NCBI GenBank assembly: GCA_019648995.1
Contig: BLXT01008339.1
Location: 1,280,093 to 1,302,161, forward strand
From: Plakobranchus ocellatus
Taxonomy: Eukaryota > Mollusca > Gastropoda > Plakobranchidae
Direction: 5' to 3'
DNA length: 22,069 bases
Every line of letters starts with the position of its first letter. The stretch's first letter is position 1. The position numbers and the translations under genes are program-made. This document shows, one piece after another, positions 21,343 to 22,069 of the stretch. The notes beneath the pieces were generated by a model. It was given only the letters and a program-made list of their open reading frames with translations. It was not told the origin of the DNA and searched no databases.

Positions 21343-21941
21343 CAAGCTGTACCAGCCCAAAGAGTCGACTGTTATTTCACCCATCCCAATCTCACAATGA
21401 GATTGTGATGTGTTAAAAAAACTGTTAGTGCTACCCTCAAGCTGTAACAGCCCAAAGAGTCGACCGTTACTTCACTCATACCAGTCTCACAATGAGATTG
21501 GGTTAGTGCTACCCTCAAGCTGTAACGGCCCAAAGAGTCGACCGTTACTTCACTCATACCAATCTCACAATGAGATTGTGCTAGTGCTACCCTCAAGCTG
21601 TACCAGCCCAGAGACAACCATTACTTCACTCATCCCAGTCTCACAATGAGATCGTGCTAGTGCTATCCTCAAGCTATACCAGCCCAGAGACAACCGATAC
21701 TTCACTCATCCCAGTCTCACAATGAGATTGTGCTAGTGCTATCCTCAAGCTGTACCAGCCCAGAGACAACCATTACTTCACTCATCCCAGTCTCACAATG
21801 AGATTGTGCTAGTGCTACTCTCAAGCTATACCAGCCCAGAGTCTACCATTACTTCACTCATCCCAGTCTCACAATGAGATTGTGCTAGTGCTATCCTCAA
21901 GCTATACCAGCCCAGAGTCTACCATTACTTCAATCATCCCA
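21343..21941 (+). repeat. 76-78-bp satellite-like array, 8 copies, with internal hairpin
   Basis: caagct(g/a)ta occurs at 21343, 21438, 21516, 21594, 21670, 21746, 21822 and 21898. Spacing settles at exactly 76 bp in the last five units. Each unit has ttacttcactcat(c/a)cca and tctcacaatgagat(t/c)g. In the first and third units caatctca-caa-tgagattg is a perfect 8-bp-arm inverted repeat; later units have one mismatch. Confidence 0.95.
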
Positions 21942-22069
21942 ACAAGAAGTCCAATCAATTCAAAATTTAGTGTTTTATCCACACGGGGAGAGAATAAACT
22001 GGTTGTTAAACATCCTCTATAGAGAAGTCCATTGAGCTGAGCATTGAAGTTAAGAGCTATCTGTACATT
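21942..22069 (+). other. Sequence after the satellite, nothing recognised
   Basis: Includes AATAAA at 21993-21998, with no gene nearby to assign it to. Confidence 0.4.

Noticed and set aside
21343..21941. CRISPR-like regular array
   Set aside because: Whole units are similar, with no unique spacers, and the context is a eukaryotic gene.

Overview
The window is animal (metazoan) nuclear DNA carrying most of one protein-coding gene on the + strand. The evidence is small exons of 58-207 nt with GT..AG boundaries, long AT-rich introns, tRNA-derived SINEs, miniature inverted-repeat elements and many minisatellites. I would guess an invertebrate, possibly a mollusc (gastropod), but this rests on general impression rather than a diagnostic marker.

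The gene encodes coronin-7 (CORO7 / POD-1 type), the tandem two-module coronin. Seventeen exons between 1065 and 17901 join with compatible phases at every junction into 1,917 nt, which is 638 codons plus a stop. The 5' part (most of the first beta-propeller, roughly 300 residues judged against the family) lies upstream of the window. In order, the exons encode the end of coronin module 1 (1065-3471), a linker rich in Lys, Pro, Ser and possibly Gln (4284-5456), the whole of coronin module 2 (6326-14005), and a C-terminal tail ending in the acidic Trp motif DEDEWDD (15471-17901). Coronin-7 acts at the Golgi/trans-Golgi network in actin-dependent membrane export.

The introns are crowded with repeats. 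One minisatellite (about 1680-2520) has the 3' end of a coronin exon and its splice donor as its first unit. A second exon end plus donor is duplicated at 3567. Other arrays (44, 64-68 and about 75 bp) and pyrimidine tracts start within about 35 bp of donor sites. Four copies of one tRNA-derived SINE family, two inverted-repeat elements and a 45-bp array open on both strands also lie in the introns and flanks.

After the stop at 17901 lies a long putative 3' UTR with AATAAA signals at 19408 and 20287. Beyond that are a pogo/Tigger-like miniature element (20412-20544) and an eight-copy array of about 76 bp with a small hairpin (21343-21941). I see no second protein-coding gene and no true RNA gene.
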